Assembly: GCF_900111105.1 (NCBI RefSeq)
Contig: NZ_FOGC01000008.1
Span: 1-64,000 of the forward strand
Direction: 5' to 3'
Origin: Rosenbergiella nectarea
GTDB taxonomy: Bacteria; Pseudomonadota; Gammaproteobacteria; Enterobacterales; Enterobacteriaceae
Length of the DNA: 64,000 nt
Within the stretch, counting starts at the first letter, position 1. The number at the start of each line of letters is the position of its first letter. This document shows positions 47,489-57,695 of the stretch, piece after piece. A program made the translations under genes and the position numbers. The notes beneath the pieces were generated by a model. It had not been told where the DNA came from. It saw only the letters and a list, made by a program, of their open reading frames with translations, and made no database searches.

Positions 47489-48334
47489 ATGACGCATCAT
47501 TCAACGTTACAGATAGCAGGGCACACACTTCCTTCCCTTGGTATGGGGAGCTGGCGGTTAGGACAAGGCCGTTACAGTGAACAGCAGGAAATCGCAGCGC
47601 TACATCGTGGTCTAGACCTTGGGTTACGAGTCATCGATACCGCTGAAATGTATGGTGACGGGAAGTCTGAGACTCTGATCGGTAAAGCGATCGAGGATCG
47701 TCGCGACCAGACCTATCTCGTCTCGAAAGTCTATCCTTGGAATGCGACTGAAAGGCAGCTTGAAGCCAGCTTAGACGCCTCGCTTAATCGGCTACGCACA
47801 GATAACCTCGATCTTTATCTCCTACACTGGCAGTCCGGCAACGATCTACAAGAAGTGGTCAATCTACTGGAAGCGATGAAGAAGAAAGGCAAGATTAACG
47901 CTTGGGGCGTCTCTAATTTCGATTTACCGGCGATGCAATCCCTACTACAGGTCGAGGGTGGGGAGCACTGCGCGGTCAACCAAGTTTTTTATAACCTTGC
48001 TGGCAGAGGCATTGAATACGACCTCGCACCTTGGTGTGCTGAGCGTTCTATTGCCATGATGGCCTATTGTCCATTAGGCGGAGCGGGGTCTCACCTGCTC
48101 GATTTGGATGAAGTAAAAACGCTTGCCGCCAACTACCAGGTGACGCCTGCAGCCTTATTGCTCGCTTGGGTGATCCGGCAGAACAACATTTTGGCGATAC
48201 CTGAATCCGGTAATATTCAGCATGTTGACGACAACGTGCAAGCGTTACAACTTGAGATCAGTGAGCAAGATTGCGCACAACTCACGCGCTATTATCCTGC
48301 TCCTGAGACGGCAGAACCTCTTGAAATTCGCTAA
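47489..48334 (+). CDS. aldo/keto reductase
   Basis: This 281-residue NADPH-dependent TIM-barrel oxidoreductase has the full AKR tetrad: Asp50, Tyr55, Lys80 and His113 (DTAEMYGDG, LVSKVYPWN, LLHWQSG). It also has the family ends GVSNFD and the C-terminal AIPESGNIQHVDDN. It resembles E. coli YeaE/DkgA-type reductases, which act on methylglyoxal or keto-sugar acids. GGAG precedes the ATG by six nt. It stands between the AT-rich region and an FAH-family gene on the same strand. Confidence 0.92.
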   Translation: MTHHSTLQIAGHTLPSLGMGSWRLGQGRYSEQQEIAALHRGLDLGLRVIDTAEMYGDGKSETLIGKAIEDRRDQTYLVSKVYPWNATERQLEASLDASLNRLRTDNLDLYLLHWQSGNDLQEVVNLLEAMKKKGKINAWGVSNFDLPAMQSLLQVEGGEHCAVNQVFYNLAGRGIEYDLAPWCAERSIAMMAYCPLGGAGSHLLDLDEVKTLAANYQVTPAALLLAWVIRQNNILAIPESGNIQHVDDNVQALQLEISEQDCAQLTRYYPAPETAEPLEIR

Positions 48335-48512
48335 GTCGCGTCAATAAAGAGGGTATTTTTGGTAAAAGGGCGGTGAAAAGATTAGCTGCGGGATCGTCAG
48401 GCTGTTAGAATCAGCCGCTCACGGCGTCACCACCGCAATGCTCAATTACATAAAGAATTCGCTTGCAGGGAGATGACGATTTTCTCATAGACATCAACGA
48501 AAGCCGAATTTT

Positions 48513-49343
48513 ATGCAGGTATGTAGCTTTATTATTAATAGTAGTGGCCATGAAACCTTTGGTCTGGTCTGTGAACAAGGTGTGATTGATGCAGGAAAAC
48601 TGCTCGACTACCGCGATTTGAAAGACCTACTGGAAAATGATGGCCTCGCCGCATTGCAGCCTCTCTCTACGCGCCCAGCAGATTATGCGTTTCATGAGAT
48701 CAGTTTTCTGCCAGTGATCAAGACCCCTAATAAAATTTTGTGTGTAGGGATGAATTATTCGGAAAAACGTATCGAATTTGGTGAAACCAATCCTGCGCCG
48801 ACCTTATTTATTCGCTTTGCGGATAGCCTTACTGCACACCTACAGCCGATTCAAAAGCCGGTGAGTAGCGAGCAATTTGACTATGAAGGCGAGTTGGCGG
48901 TAGTGATCGGTAAACCGGCTCACCAAGTGACTGAAGATGAAGCCTTACATTACGTTGCGGGATATAGCTGCTTTATGGACGCCACGGTGCGTGACATGCA
49001 GTTTACGTGGTTCACCGCGGGTAAGAATTGGCCGGCCACCGGAGGGTTCGGACCTTGGATGACCACACACGATGAAATCCCTGATCCGCAACAACTTGAA
49101 TTAAAAACGTTCTTAAACGGCGTACAAGTTCAAAAAGACTCGACTCAAAATATGATTCACAGTGTCGCGGCGATCATTGCCTACGTCACGCACTTCACGC
49201 CGCTTTCACCCGGAGATGTCATTATTACCGGGTCGCCAGGAGGGGTCGGTAAATCTCGGACCCCACAACTGTTTATGTTCCCCGGCGACGATGTTGCTGT
49301 GGAAATTAGTCAGATTGGCCGCTTATCACACATTATTCGTTAA
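48513..49343 (+). CDS. fumarylacetoacetate hydrolase-family protein
   Basis: This 276-residue protein has the FAH catalytic core from about residue 72: KILCVGMNYSEK, metal ligands in FDYEGELAVVIGK (Glu125, Glu127) and the Asp in SCFMDATVRDMQ, then TGSPGGVG near 245. Most members carry NYxxH, and here Lys follows NYSE. The family cleaves C-C bonds or decarboxylates acylpyruvates and hydratable sugar-acid products. Context (aldo-keto reductase, ACS transporter, GntR/IdnR-like repressor) suggests a sugar-acid or aromatic-acid route. No strong ribosome-binding site is visible. Confidence 0.87.
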   Translation: MQVCSFIINSSGHETFGLVCEQGVIDAGKLLDYRDLKDLLENDGLAALQPLSTRPADYAFHEISFLPVIKTPNKILCVGMNYSEKRIEFGETNPAPTLFIRFADSLTAHLQPIQKPVSSEQFDYEGELAVVIGKPAHQVTEDEALHYVAGYSCFMDATVRDMQFTWFTAGKNWPATGGFGPWMTTHDEIPDPQQLELKTFLNGVQVQKDSTQNMIHSVAAIIAYVTHFTPLSPGDVIITGSPGGVGKSRTPQLFMFPGDDVAVEISQIGRLSHIIR

Positions 49344-49375
49344 AAAGAACCGATAGCAGGGAGTCGCTATCGGTT
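49342..49375 (-). terminator. intrinsic terminator of the ACS-type MFS gene
   Basis: AACCGATAGC (49348-49357) pairs with GCTATCGGTT (49366-49375). On the minus strand it is followed by CTTTTTA. It abuts the 3' end of the convergent FAH-family gene. Confidence 0.8.
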
Positions 49376-49408
49376 GAAGTGCGGTAAGTGATCCCTACCG
49401 CAAAACTC

Positions 49409-50722
49409 TTAACGATTAGACGCGGCGACCCCCTTTCCCGGGTGGTTGACCGCCTCATCATCAGGCTGGATATCACACTGTTTAGGTAGCGTTATCGATA
49501 AGATTGCCGCAATAAGGAGTGAAACGGATAGCGCATAAATGGCGACATTATGGCCGTAAAAGTTTATCATCACGCCTACTAAGTAGGGCCCACAGAACCC
49601 CCCTAAATTACCTAAACCATTAATTACTCCCCGTGCTGCCCCCGCAGCTTCTGCTGAAGCGATTCGCCCTGGAATACTCCAGAATGGGCTGGTGGCCGCT
49701 TTCAAGAAGAAACCACAGACGACGAGAGCAATATAAGCCGCGACAACGTGATGGCGCAGGACAACCGAGGCGACCAATGAGGCGGCAAAGCAGAGCAGTG
49801 ACACACAGACCCATAAGCGACGCTTACCTGATCGGTCACTGAATAGCGAGATTATATAGATACCCGCTGCCATTGCGACAAAGGGAAGAATCGCCAGTCC
49901 GCCGACATCGGCCATGTTCCCACCCGTTAGATTCTTAAGAATGGCAGGTAGCCATAGGGTGTACCCATAGTCACCGGTTTGGTAAAAAAAGTTGAGAAAA
50001 ATAAGTGTCACTAATCCGCGGTTTTTAAAGACATCTCTTAATGGTGCTTTACTGACTTCAACTTTTTCTTCACGTGCTTCGCGTTCTGCTTTTAGCTGAG
50101 TTAGTAGGTATTCACGTTCAGCTTCGGGCAACCAACGCGCTTCCTCCGGGCGGTCACTGATCAGCGCCCACCACAACATCATCACGATGGCGGAGAGGAT
50201 CCCTTCAATAAAGAACAGCCAGCGCCAATCCAGCGCCGAGATGATGGCTCCAGAGACTGGCGCAGTAAAAATTCCGCCCAACGGGGCAAACATCATGACA
50301 ATAGCATTGGCACGACCCAGCTCTTTCTCAGGAAACCAGTTGCTGACCATGGTTAACACCACCGGCAGCATTCCCCCCTCGGCGATACCGAGCAAGAAAC
50401 GTAAAATGAGGAGTTGATATTCGTGTGTCACAAAGCCAGTGGCGATAGAGATCACGGCCCAGGCCGTTAACGAGGCAGCAATAAATTTCTTACCGCTACC
50501 GTGGACGGCAATCCGTCCACCAGGAATTTGTAGGAAGAGGTAGCCAATAAAGAAAATCCCGCTCACCACCCCAGCCATTTGGCTGGTGATCCCTAACTCT
50601 TGATCCATCCCCCCCGGTATGGCAAAACTGATGTTTACCCGGTCCATAAATGAGATGATACAAGCAATCAGAATGGGCACAATTATCCGATACCAACGGG
50701 TCCTTGGAACGTTATGACTCAT
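49409..50722 (-). CDS. ACS-family MFS transporter
   Basis: This 437-residue protein with 12 hydrophobic segments belongs to the anion:cation symporter group (glucarate, galactonate and hexuronate carriers). Signatures are DRVNISFAIP in helix 1, PGGRIAVHGSGKKFIA between helices 2 and 3, RFLLGIAEGG, and NWFPEKELGRANAIVM. It should import a sugar acid or similar organic anion by proton symport. GGGAGGAG is well placed before the ATG. An IdnR/GntR-like operator lies about 210 bp upstream, so the LacI gene beside it is the likely repressor. Confidence 0.9.
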   Translation of the reverse strand: MSHNVPRTRWYRIIVPILIACIISFMDRVNISFAIPGGMDQELGITSQMAGVVSGIFFIGYLFLQIPGGRIAVHGSGKKFIAASLTAWAVISIATGFVTHEYQLLILRFLLGIAEGGMLPVVLTMVSNWFPEKELGRANAIVMMFAPLGGIFTAPVSGAIISALDWRWLFFIEGILSAIVMMLWWALISDRPEEARWLPEAEREYLLTQLKAEREAREEKVEVSKAPLRDVFKNRGLVTLIFLNFFYQTGDYGYTLWLPAILKNLTGGNMADVGGLAILPFVAMAAGIYIISLFSDRSGKRRLWVCVSLLCFAASLVASVVLRHHVVAAYIALVVCGFFLKAATSPFWSIPGRIASAEAAGAARGVINGLGNLGGFCGPYLVGVMINFYGHNVAIYALSVSLLIAAILSITLPKQCDIQPDDEAVNHPGKGVAASNR

Positions 50723-50932
50723 AGTACTCCTCCCTTCAGAAAATAGATTCCTGAAATAAATCTTCGCTTATCTTCCATGAAAAATTATCCATTATCGTCT
50801 TCTTTTGCAGTCTAAGTTTATAAGCATAGTCATTATATTCGGCAAAAGGACGGATATTTTGTGACGACTATGAAACAATGTTTTTACAAATGTTTTTGCG
50901 AGTTGTATCACGCTGAATCGTGTTAAGAAATG

Positions 50933-50948
50933 ATGTTACGGATAACGT
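50933..50948. promoter_or_regulatory. GntR/IdnR-like operator
   Basis: ATGTTACGGATAACGT matches the gluconate-repressor palindrome ATGTTACCGGTAACAT at 13 of 16 positions. It lies between the LacI-family gene and the MFS gene, upstream of the latter. Confidence 0.6.
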
Positions 50949-50974
50949 GATCCGGCGGGTGTTTTACCAAGCCA

Positions 50975-51976
50975 TTAGGAAAGCGGGAAAGTATCGCCAA
51001 TGAGAAAATGCGTTTTAAGAATAACTTGGCTAGCCGTTTCGTGCCCCTGAACACGCTGCAGTAACAGTTCAGTTGCCTGCTTACCGACCTCATAACGGGG
51101 GGTTACGACACTGGTCAGACGGGGAGTCGTAATTTGCCCTATCTCCAAACCATGAAAACCCACAATCGCAATACGCTGTGGAATATCAATACAGGCAGCT
51201 TGGCAAGCCCGTAACACGCCTATCGCCAAATCATCATTAGTACAGAAAATGGCATCAAGGTTAGGTACGTTAAGTAAGGCTTCTTGCATCATCATCGTAC
51301 CCGTTTCGATGGACGAGACTTTTTTGGGGCTAACATGGGTGGTGGATAACCCTGCGGCGTTTAGCGCGTCGCAGTAGCCTTGATAGCGTTGTTGATCGCG
51401 TAGATCAGACATCGAACCGAAGTAAGCGATATGCTTGCGACCCGCCTCGATCAGGGCTTGCGTCGCCTCATAGCCCGCGCGGAAATTATCAAAGCCAACA
51501 TTAATACGATCAGGCTGTGTGGCAATCCCCATGACTTCCGCAATCGGGATTTTCGCGGCCTGTAGATATTTTTCGGCTCTAAGGCTATGGGCGGTGTCGG
51601 TCAGTATCAACGCCTTAATATTGAAGGCGAGTAATGCCGCAATTTGCTCCTCTTCTTTTTGAGAAGAGTAGTCGTAGGTGACGACCAGCGTCTGGTAACC
51701 CTGAGCCTCCGTCACGGCCTCAATCCCCGCTAATAACTCGCTAAATATTTGATTATTAAACGAGGGGATGAGTACGCCAACCCTAGGGATCGATTGGCTA
51801 GTGATCTGTGGATTATCCGAATCGGGTTCAAAACCAACCTCCTCAATAACACTGGCGATGCGTTCGGCCGTATCGGTTTTCACTTTTCCGGGCGTCCGCA
51901 AGAAACGACTAACCGTCATTTTGGTTACACCCGCTAATACCGCGATGTCATTTAAGGTAATACGTTGTTTTTTCAT
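50975..51976 (-). CDS. LacI-family regulator, IdnR/GntR type
   Basis: This 333-residue LacI-family repressor has the helix-turn-helix LNDIAVLAGVTKMTVSRFLRTPGKV (8-32) and a periplasmic-binding-protein-like effector domain (VGVLIPSFNNQIFSELLAGIE from about 66). Closest remembered relatives are E. coli IdnR and GntR, which sense L-idonate/5-ketogluconate and gluconate; the shared core includes SMSDLRDQQRYQGYCDA and IAIVGFHGLEIG. It is on the same strand as the ACS transporter and divergent from an OxlT-like transporter. The Ile-specific effector cannot be read, and identity to IdnR is only moderate. Confidence 0.88.
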   Translation of the reverse strand: MKKQRITLNDIAVLAGVTKMTVSRFLRTPGKVKTDTAERIASVIEEVGFEPDSDNPQITSQSIPRVGVLIPSFNNQIFSELLAGIEAVTEAQGYQTLVVTYDYSSQKEEEQIAALLAFNIKALILTDTAHSLRAEKYLQAAKIPIAEVMGIATQPDRINVGFDNFRAGYEATQALIEAGRKHIAYFGSMSDLRDQQRYQGYCDALNAAGLSTTHVSPKKVSSIETGTMMMQEALLNVPNLDAIFCTNDDLAIGVLRACQAACIDIPQRIAIVGFHGLEIGQITTPRLTSVVTPRYEVGKQATELLLQRVQGHETASQVILKTHFLIGDTFPLS

Positions 51977-52126
51977 AGATTACGTATTGAGAGATTGGGC
52001 ACTCATTATGCCGTGAGCGATATAAAAAAGATATGTCTGCCCGCATCACCATTAAGATATTTTTATCTATACAATCTGGCACAAAGCTTGCTTCGGTTAA
52101 CGTTTCGACATAAGGGAGAACAGCCG

Positions 52127-53383
52127 ATGAGCGTACAAACCGAAGTAAGTATTAACCCGATACAGATCCGCTCCGCACAGAAATGGCAACAGCTGGCGCT
52201 AGGGCTGCTCTGCATGGCATCGATTTCCAGTCCGCAGTATGTCTGGACGCTGTTAACCAAGCCGTTTCTCGAGCGTCTTGATGTTCATTTACCTCTTTTA
52301 CAAGTGACCTTTTCCTTACTGATCATCTTTCAAACATTCTTATCACCCTTGCAGGGCAAGTTGATTGACCGCTTTGGTGCACGGCGCTTAATTGGGTTAG
52401 GTACGCTATTAACGGGTGCGAGTTGGGTTGGTGCAGCATACAGTCACTCCCTTTGGTCGCTTTATTTGCTGTATGGGGTCGTCGGCGGCATCGGCACCGG
52501 TATTGTGTATATCGGGATAGTGGGACAAGTGGTACGCTGGTTTCCCGAACAACGCGGCTTTGCGGCCGGAATGGTTGCGGCAGGGTATGGAATGGGGGCT
52601 ATTGTGACGACGCTACCGATTTCAGTATCGCTTAGCCATTATGGACTGACTTCGACATTACTGGTCTTTGGCGTGGGCTTTGCCGCACTCGGTGGACTGG
52701 CCAGCCGAGGGTTACGCGATGCCCCCAGTGCCAGTCCTGTGATCAGTCATCAAGCATGCGTTCAACGTCACTACTCCTCTTCCCAAATGCTCAAGCAGCC
52801 GCTGTTCTGGCTACTATTCTTTATGATGGCCTGCATGTCTACCTCGGGGTTGATGGTTACCTCACAGCTGGCAAGCTTTGCCGCAGATGTCGGGGTTGGC
52901 CAAGTCTTGATTTGGGGCATGGCAGCATTACCCTTGGCGATGAGTATCGACCGCTTAACCAATGGGTTAACGCGGCCATTATTTGGTTGGGTTTCTGACC
53001 GGATTGGTCGTGAAAATACGATGTTTGTCGCCTTTCTCCTCGAAGCGGTAGCAATGAGCTTATGGCTAACGTTTCGTCATGACCCGCTGTTATTTATTCT
53101 GCTTTCGGGCGTGGTTTTCTTAGGGTGGGGGGAAATCTTCTCTCTTTTTCCTGCCACGTTGACCGATACCTTCGGTAGCCAACATGCAGCCAGTAATTAT
53201 GGCTGGTTATATATGTCACAAGGGGTGGGATCAATACTGGGTGGCCCCCTCGCGGCATTGCTTTATCAAGCAAGCCACGGTTGGGTCCCGGTATTTAGTT
53301 TAGCAATTGGCCTCGATATCTTGACTGCAGTGTTAGCCATCGTGGTGTTGAAACCTTGGCGTCAACGCTTTATCACTCGTTAG
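52127..53383 (+). CDS. OxlT-like MFS transporter
   Basis: This 418-residue, 12-helix MFS protein resembles oxalate/formate antiporter-family members. Features are the GKLIDRFGARRLIGLG loop, YGVVGGIGTGIVYIG, RWFPEQRGFAAGMVAAGYG, and the second-half GWVSDRIGRENTMF. It probably carries a mono- or dicarboxylate. The ATG at 52127 has AAGGGAG; the open frame begins 162 nt earlier, overlapping the divergent LacI gene, and is rejected. Its last 11 nt overlap the 3' end of mmuM on the other strand. Confidence 0.87.
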   Translation: MSVQTEVSINPIQIRSAQKWQQLALGLLCMASISSPQYVWTLLTKPFLERLDVHLPLLQVTFSLLIIFQTFLSPLQGKLIDRFGARRLIGLGTLLTGASWVGAAYSHSLWSLYLLYGVVGGIGTGIVYIGIVGQVVRWFPEQRGFAAGMVAAGYGMGAIVTTLPISVSLSHYGLTSTLLVFGVGFAALGGLASRGLRDAPSASPVISHQACVQRHYSSSQMLKQPLFWLLFFMMACMSTSGLMVTSQLASFAADVGVGQVLIWGMAALPLAMSIDRLTNGLTRPLFGWVSDRIGRENTMFVAFLLEAVAMSLWLTFRHDPLLFILLSGVVFLGWGEIFSLFPATLTDTFGSQHAASNYGWLYMSQGVGSILGGPLAALLYQASHGWVPVFSLAIGLDILTAVLAIVVLKPWRQRFITR

Positions 53384-54323
53384 ACAGCGCGTGCTGCTGC
53401 GCGGCCAATGCTTGAATATCTTTCGGCGATGTTCGGCAGCATCCCCCGATGAGTTTAGCACCGGCGGCAAGCCAATCAGGGAGATAATCACTTAACTGTT
53501 GGCAGTGATCCCCACCATGGTGCCACGTTTTACTCTGCGCGTTATAGGTTTCACCCGAGTTAGGGTACACCACCAACGGTAACGCGGTGAGGGTGTGTAG
53601 ATGGTTCAACGCCGCTGTCGTCTCCGTCAAGGCAATGCAGTTTATGCCTAGGGCAACGACCTGTGGCTGAGTGGTTAAGTAACTTACCACCGTGGCTAAT
53701 GGCGTGCCGTCACTCAGATGGTGCGCATCCTTAAGCGTAAAGCTAAACCATGCGCTTGCCTCAGGGTACGCTTGGATCAGCTCGCATAAGGCTTGAATTT
53801 CAGCAAAAGAGGGCTGGGTCTCGCATGCCAATATATCGGCACCTGCGGTCAGTAGTTGTGTAACGCGTGGGCGGTGAAAATCGATAAAGGCCTCACGACT
53901 TAGCGAATAATCACCACGATATTCCGAACCATCGGCCAAGTAAGCGCCATAAGGGCCAACCGACCCTGCGACCAAGGGGCGGGGTGAGGCTGGCGATTCG
54001 GCAAGAAATTGGCTGCGAGCTTCAACGGCTAGGGTCACGCTACGCGCGATGAGCGCTTCGGCGTCCTCGCGGTCTAATCCTCGTTGGGCAAATCCTGGCA
54101 GAGAGGCTTGATAACTGGCGGTAATGGCACACTGTGCTCCCGCCCGGAAATAGTCGAGGTGAACTTGGCGGATAATATCAGGTTGATTGATCAAGACATT
54201 GGCTGACCAAAGACTGTCGGTGATCTGGCAGCCACGTGTTTCAAGCTCGGTCGCCAAGGCACCATCCAGTACGATAAAAGGAGACTGTTCCAGTAACGAA
54301 TTAAGTGGATGAGTCAGAGACAT
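53373..54323 (-). CDS. mmuM: homocysteine S-methyltransferase
   Basis: This 316-residue zinc enzyme methylates homocysteine from S-methylmethionine, giving two methionines. Zinc ligands are the GGCC pair (Cys295, Cys296) and the Cys of GINCIALTE, and the N-terminal [14 protein letters not shown] is standard. AAGGA is eight nt before the ATG. It overlaps the 3' end of mmuP by 23 nt, so the two are coupled, and it is tail-to-tail overlapping with the upstream OxlT-like gene. Confidence 0.95.
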   Translation of the reverse strand: MSLTHPLNSLLEQSPFIVLDGALATELETRGCQITDSLWSANVLINQPDIIRQVHLDYFRAGAQCAITASYQASLPGFAQRGLDREDAEALIARSVTLAVEARSQFLAESPASPRPLVAGSVGPYGAYLADGSEYRGDYSLSREAFIDFHRPRVTQLLTAGADILACETQPSFAEIQALCELIQAYPEASAWFSFTLKDAHHLSDGTPLATVVSYLTTQPQVVALGINCIALTETTAALNHLHTLTALPLVVYPNSGETYNAQSKTWHHGGDHCQQLSDYLPDWLAAGAKLIGGCCRTSPKDIQALAAQQHALSNE

Positions 54324-55713
54324 GCTTCACGTCCTTAGCTTTTTTTGCAGAAGTTAGATAGTAGGCCGCATAACAACACGCTACAAAGGGAATACCACAC
54401 CATAACGCGATTCTTTGGCTAGGGTCAAAAGCGAGCCCTAAACAGGCGATTAGGCACAGAATAAACCCCAACACGGGCAGTATCGGGAACCACGGGGCAC
54501 GGTAAGCCAGCGCCTCCACCTTTTGACCCGAGGCCACATAGCGGCGGCGGAAACGGTAGTGGGAGGCACAAATACTTAGCCACACCGCAACCACCGCGAA
54601 TCCAGAAATGGCAGAGAGTGCCACAAAGACGGTGTCCGGGGCGATAATACTGGTGAAGAGCGCTAAAATCCCGCCCAGCATACTGATACTGATCGCAAAG
54701 ACCGGGATCCCGCGTCGATTAACCTGTGCAAATGCCCGAGGTAAGGTACGCTGGTTCGCCAGTGACCACAACATTCGCCCAGAAGCATAAAGACCAGAAT
54801 TTGCCGCCGAAAGAATTGCTGTCAGGATAACGAAATTGAATATATCGGCAGCATAAGGGATCCCTATTTTCTCAAAGACCAGTACGAAAGGACTCTTCTC
54901 TACTCCCGCCTGTTGCATCGGGATCAGCGCGGCTAAGACAAATACGGTGCCTAAGAAAAAGATAATTAAGCGGGCAATAGTGGTACGAATAGCGACCGGA
55001 ATAACCTTCTCCGGATTCTCCGTTTCGCCCGCCGCGATCCCAATCAGCTCGGTACCTGAAAACGCAAAATTGACGGCGACCATGGTCATCAAGATGGGTA
55101 ATGTACCGTGGGGGAACCAGCCTTGAGCGGTGAGGTTATGTAAAAAAGGCGCGGGGGTGCCATCGTGCATCGGAAGAATGCCAAAGATCGCCGCCGCACC
55201 CAAGATGATAAATACCAGAATGGTGATAACTTTCACGAGTGAAAACCAAAATTCACCCTCCGCGAAAAAGCGGGTCGAAATAATATTTAATCCAAAAATA
55301 ATCACGCAAAAAAGCAGACACCACTGCCAAATAGGGACCTGCGGGAACCAATACTGCATGCAAAAGCCCGCGGCGGTAAAGCTGGACCCTAAGGCCACTG
55401 TCCAGGTTAGCCAATAGAGCCAGGCAACGGTATAGCCGGTTGCCGGACCTAAATAGCGGGTGGCATAGACATGAAAGGCCCCTGTTTCGGGCATGGCCAC
55501 GGAAAGTTCGCCTAAGCTTTGCATCACCAACCATACCACTAAGGCCCCGATAAGGTAGGCGAGTAGCGTTCCCGCGGCACCCGTGGTGGCAATGATATAA
55601 CCGGTATTGAAAAATAACCCTGTCCCAATCACCCCCCCTAATGAGAGCATCACTAAATGACGGGCTTTCATTGTGCGCTGTAAAGTTCCGCTCTGTTCTG
55701 CTTCTGGTTGCAT
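54301..55713 (-). CDS. mmuP: S-methylmethionine permease
   Basis: This 470-residue APC-family transporter with 12 helices takes up S-methylmethionine for MmuM. It is close to E. coli MmuP throughout ([20 protein letters not shown] near residue 15, [21 protein letters not shown] near 220). The ATG at 55713 is preferred because AGAAGG precedes it by four nt and the length fits; the ATG at 55737 has no ribosome-binding site and lies inside a MetJ box. It is the first gene of mmuPM. Control is by the tandem MetJ boxes at 55724-55739. Confidence 0.95.
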   Translation of the reverse strand: MQPEAEQSGTLQRTMKARHLVMLSLGGVIGTGLFFNTGYIIATTGAAGTLLAYLIGALVVWLVMQSLGELSVAMPETGAFHVYATRYLGPATGYTVAWLYWLTWTVALGSSFTAAGFCMQYWFPQVPIWQWCLLFCVIIFGLNIISTRFFAEGEFWFSLVKVITILVFIILGAAAIFGILPMHDGTPAPFLHNLTAQGWFPHGTLPILMTMVAVNFAFSGTELIGIAAGETENPEKVIPVAIRTTIARLIIFFLGTVFVLAALIPMQQAGVEKSPFVLVFEKIGIPYAADIFNFVILTAILSAANSGLYASGRMLWSLANQRTLPRAFAQVNRRGIPVFAISISMLGGILALFTSIIAPDTVFVALSAISGFAVVAVWLSICASHYRFRRRYVASGQKVEALAYRAPWFPILPVLGFILCLIACLGLAFDPSQRIALWCGIPFVACCYAAYYLTSAKKAKDVKHVSDSST

Positions 55714-55723
55714 ACGACCTTCT

Positions 55724-55739
55724 AAACGTTTAGACATCT
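55724..55739. promoter_or_regulatory. tandem MetJ boxes upstream of mmuP
   Basis: AAACGTTT (55724-55731) and AGACATCT (55732-55739) are adjacent 8-mers resembling the MetJ consensus AGACGTCT, with the required no-gap spacing. They lie 11-26 nt before the chosen mmuP start. Confidence 0.75.
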
Positions 55740-55820
55740 AAATAGCTATCAGCACTTTATACGTTGAATTATTTAAGAATGCAAAACTCAACCGAGAGCG
55801 AACCCCAAAAAACGTCAAAA

Positions 55821-55843
55821 TTTTATATTTTTTTTATATCCCC
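55821..55843 (+). promoter_or_regulatory. KdpE-type site upstream of kdpFABC
   Basis: TTTATA occurs twice with a 5-T spacer and is followed by CCCC, closely resembling the KdpE target in front of E. coli kdpFABC. It lies about 75 bp before kdpF. Confidence 0.7.
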
Positions 55844-55916
55844 CGATTTTTTTCTACGAAAATTTTATCTTAAAAATCTTACTATTCAGCTAGTTAAAAT
55901 AACTGGAGCGAACAGT

Positions 55917-56006
55917 ATGTCGCTATTTTTTATGTTTGGGACGTTGCTAATTCTCACCTTACTGGTCTACCTGTTTTATGCTCTGTTCTACGCGGAGGAA
56001 TTCTAA
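55917..56006 (+). CDS. kdpF: K+-transporting ATPase stabilising subunit KdpF
   Basis: This 29-residue single-span peptide ([20 protein letters not shown]) ends in AEEF, the family tail. It stabilises the KdpFABC complex. GGAGCG precedes the ATG at 55917. Its TAA shares its last A with the ATG of kdpA. Confidence 0.93.
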   Translation: MSLFFMFGTLLILTLLVYLFYALFYAEEF

Positions 56007-57694
56007 TGCCAGCACAAGCCGTGTTGTTAGTCGCTAGCTTCCTACTTGCTGTGTTGTTGTGCGCTAAACCTCTTGGAAAAGTTTTAGCCATCATCATCCG
56101 GGATGAACCCTTACCAGGCTGCCGCGTGATAGAAAAAAGCCTCTTTTCGCTCTGTGGTATTCGTCGTCAAGGGATGACGAGTACTCACTATCTCTTCGCG
56201 ATAGGCCTCTTTAACCTGCTCGGGTTTGTCTTATTAATGGGTATACTCGTTTCCCAACAGTGGTTACCGCTCAATCCACAACATTTACCCGGCCTACCTT
56301 GGGACTTGGCATTCAATACCGCGATAAGCTTTGTGACCAATACAAACTGGCAAGCCTACGCGGGAGAAACTACCGTCAGCTATTTCAGTAGCCTGGTGGG
56401 CCTGACTGTACAAAACTTTCTTTCTGCTGCCACAGGCATGGCAATACTTTTTGCCTTGATTCGTGGATTTGTTTGGCGAAATCAAACTTATCTAGGGAGT
56501 GCTTGGCGAGATTTATTACGCATCACGCTGTTCATTTTGCTTCCGCTCGCTCTTCTTTCTGCGATCTTCTTTATGGGGCAAGGGGTGATACAGACGTTAC
56601 ACCGTTACGTGGATTATACGTCGTTAGAAGGCATCCCACAGAAACTGCCACTCGGCCCCGTGGCTTCGATGGAATCGATCAAATTGTTAGGGACTAATGG
56701 TGGCGGGTTTTTTAATGCTAATTCCGCTCATCCTTTCGAAAATCCCACTTCTCTGACCAACTTCGTTCAAATGGTCCTCATTTTTTTAATTCCGGCGGCA
56801 CTCTGCTTTGCCTTCGGGGAGGTAGCCAATAATCGGCCGCATGCGAATGCGTTGTTATGGGCAATGGGGATTATTTTTGTCTTTGCGGTGATCGCGGTAA
56901 TGGTGGCTGAAGTGAAGGGTAATCCTCATTTTGCACTGGCCGGCGCAGACAGTGTGATGAACTGGGAAGGTAAAGAGAGCCGATTCGGTATCCTCGCGTC
57001 TTCACTCTATACGGTAGTGACTACAGCAGCCTCTTGTGGTGCTGTCGTTGCGATGCATGATTCATTGACTGCGTTAGGAGGATTAGTCCCACTGTGGCTG
57101 ATGCAAATTGGCGAAGTCGTCTTCGGCGGTGTGGGTTCTGGACTGTATGGCATGTTGATTAATGTCATGCTCGCCGTATTTATCGCAGGCTTAATGATTG
57201 GACGTACACCGGAATTTCTGGGAAAAAAAATTGGACCGACTGAAATGAAAATGGTGGCACTTTATATTTTGATCACGCCACTGTTGGTCTTAACCGGAAC
57301 AGCCTTCGCCTTAATGACGGAAGCGGGACGTGCCGGAATAATGAATCCAGGCCCGCACGGTTTTACCGAGGTATTGTATGCCCTCTCATCTGCCGCTAAT
57401 AACAATGGCAGTGCTTTTGCTGGCCTCTCGGCAAACACCCCCTTTTGGAATCTTCTATTAGGTATCGTCATGCTTTTAGGACGCTTCCTTCCTTTCATTC
57501 CATTGTTAATCATTGCTGGACGGATGGCACAACGCTCGACTCAGCCAAGCGGTGCAGGAACACTACCGACTTACGGTGGATTATTTATCGGGCTGTTAAT
57601 CGGAACGGTGTTACTCACCGGAGCCTTGACCTTTATCCCTTCATTAGCATTAGGCCCTGTGGCCGAACATATGCAACTTATTGGGAGCCGCTAA
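56006..57694 (+). CDS. kdpA: K+-transporting ATPase channel subunit KdpA
   Basis: This 562-residue membrane subunit forms the potassium-selective channel of the high-affinity Kdp pump. The four filter loops are visible: [29 protein letters not shown] and NNNGSAFAG, with about ten helices. Start and stop fit the E. coli length (557). It overlaps kdpF by 1 nt and is followed by kdpB after a 1-nt gap. Confidence 0.96.
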   Translation: MPAQAVLLVASFLLAVLLCAKPLGKVLAIIIRDEPLPGCRVIEKSLFSLCGIRRQGMTSTHYLFAIGLFNLLGFVLLMGILVSQQWLPLNPQHLPGLPWDLAFNTAISFVTNTNWQAYAGETTVSYFSSLVGLTVQNFLSAATGMAILFALIRGFVWRNQTYLGSAWRDLLRITLFILLPLALLSAIFFMGQGVIQTLHRYVDYTSLEGIPQKLPLGPVASMESIKLLGTNGGGFFNANSAHPFENPTSLTNFVQMVLIFLIPAALCFAFGEVANNRPHANALLWAMGIIFVFAVIAVMVAEVKGNPHFALAGADSVMNWEGKESRFGILASSLYTVVTTAASCGAVVAMHDSLTALGGLVPLWLMQIGEVVFGGVGSGLYGMLINVMLAVFIAGLMIGRTPEFLGKKIGPTEMKMVALYILITPLLVLTGTAFALMTEAGRAGIMNPGPHGFTEVLYALSSAANNNGSAFAGLSANTPFWNLLLGIVMLLGRFLPFIPLLIIAGRMAQRSTQPSGAGTLPTYGGLFIGLLIGTVLLTGALTFIPSLALGPVAEHMQLIGSR

Positions 57695-57695
57695 T

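Noticed and set aside
51965-52126. N-terminal extension of the OxlT-like transporter
   Set aside because: It would overlap the divergent LacI gene and lacks homology; the ATG at 52127 has AAGGGAG.
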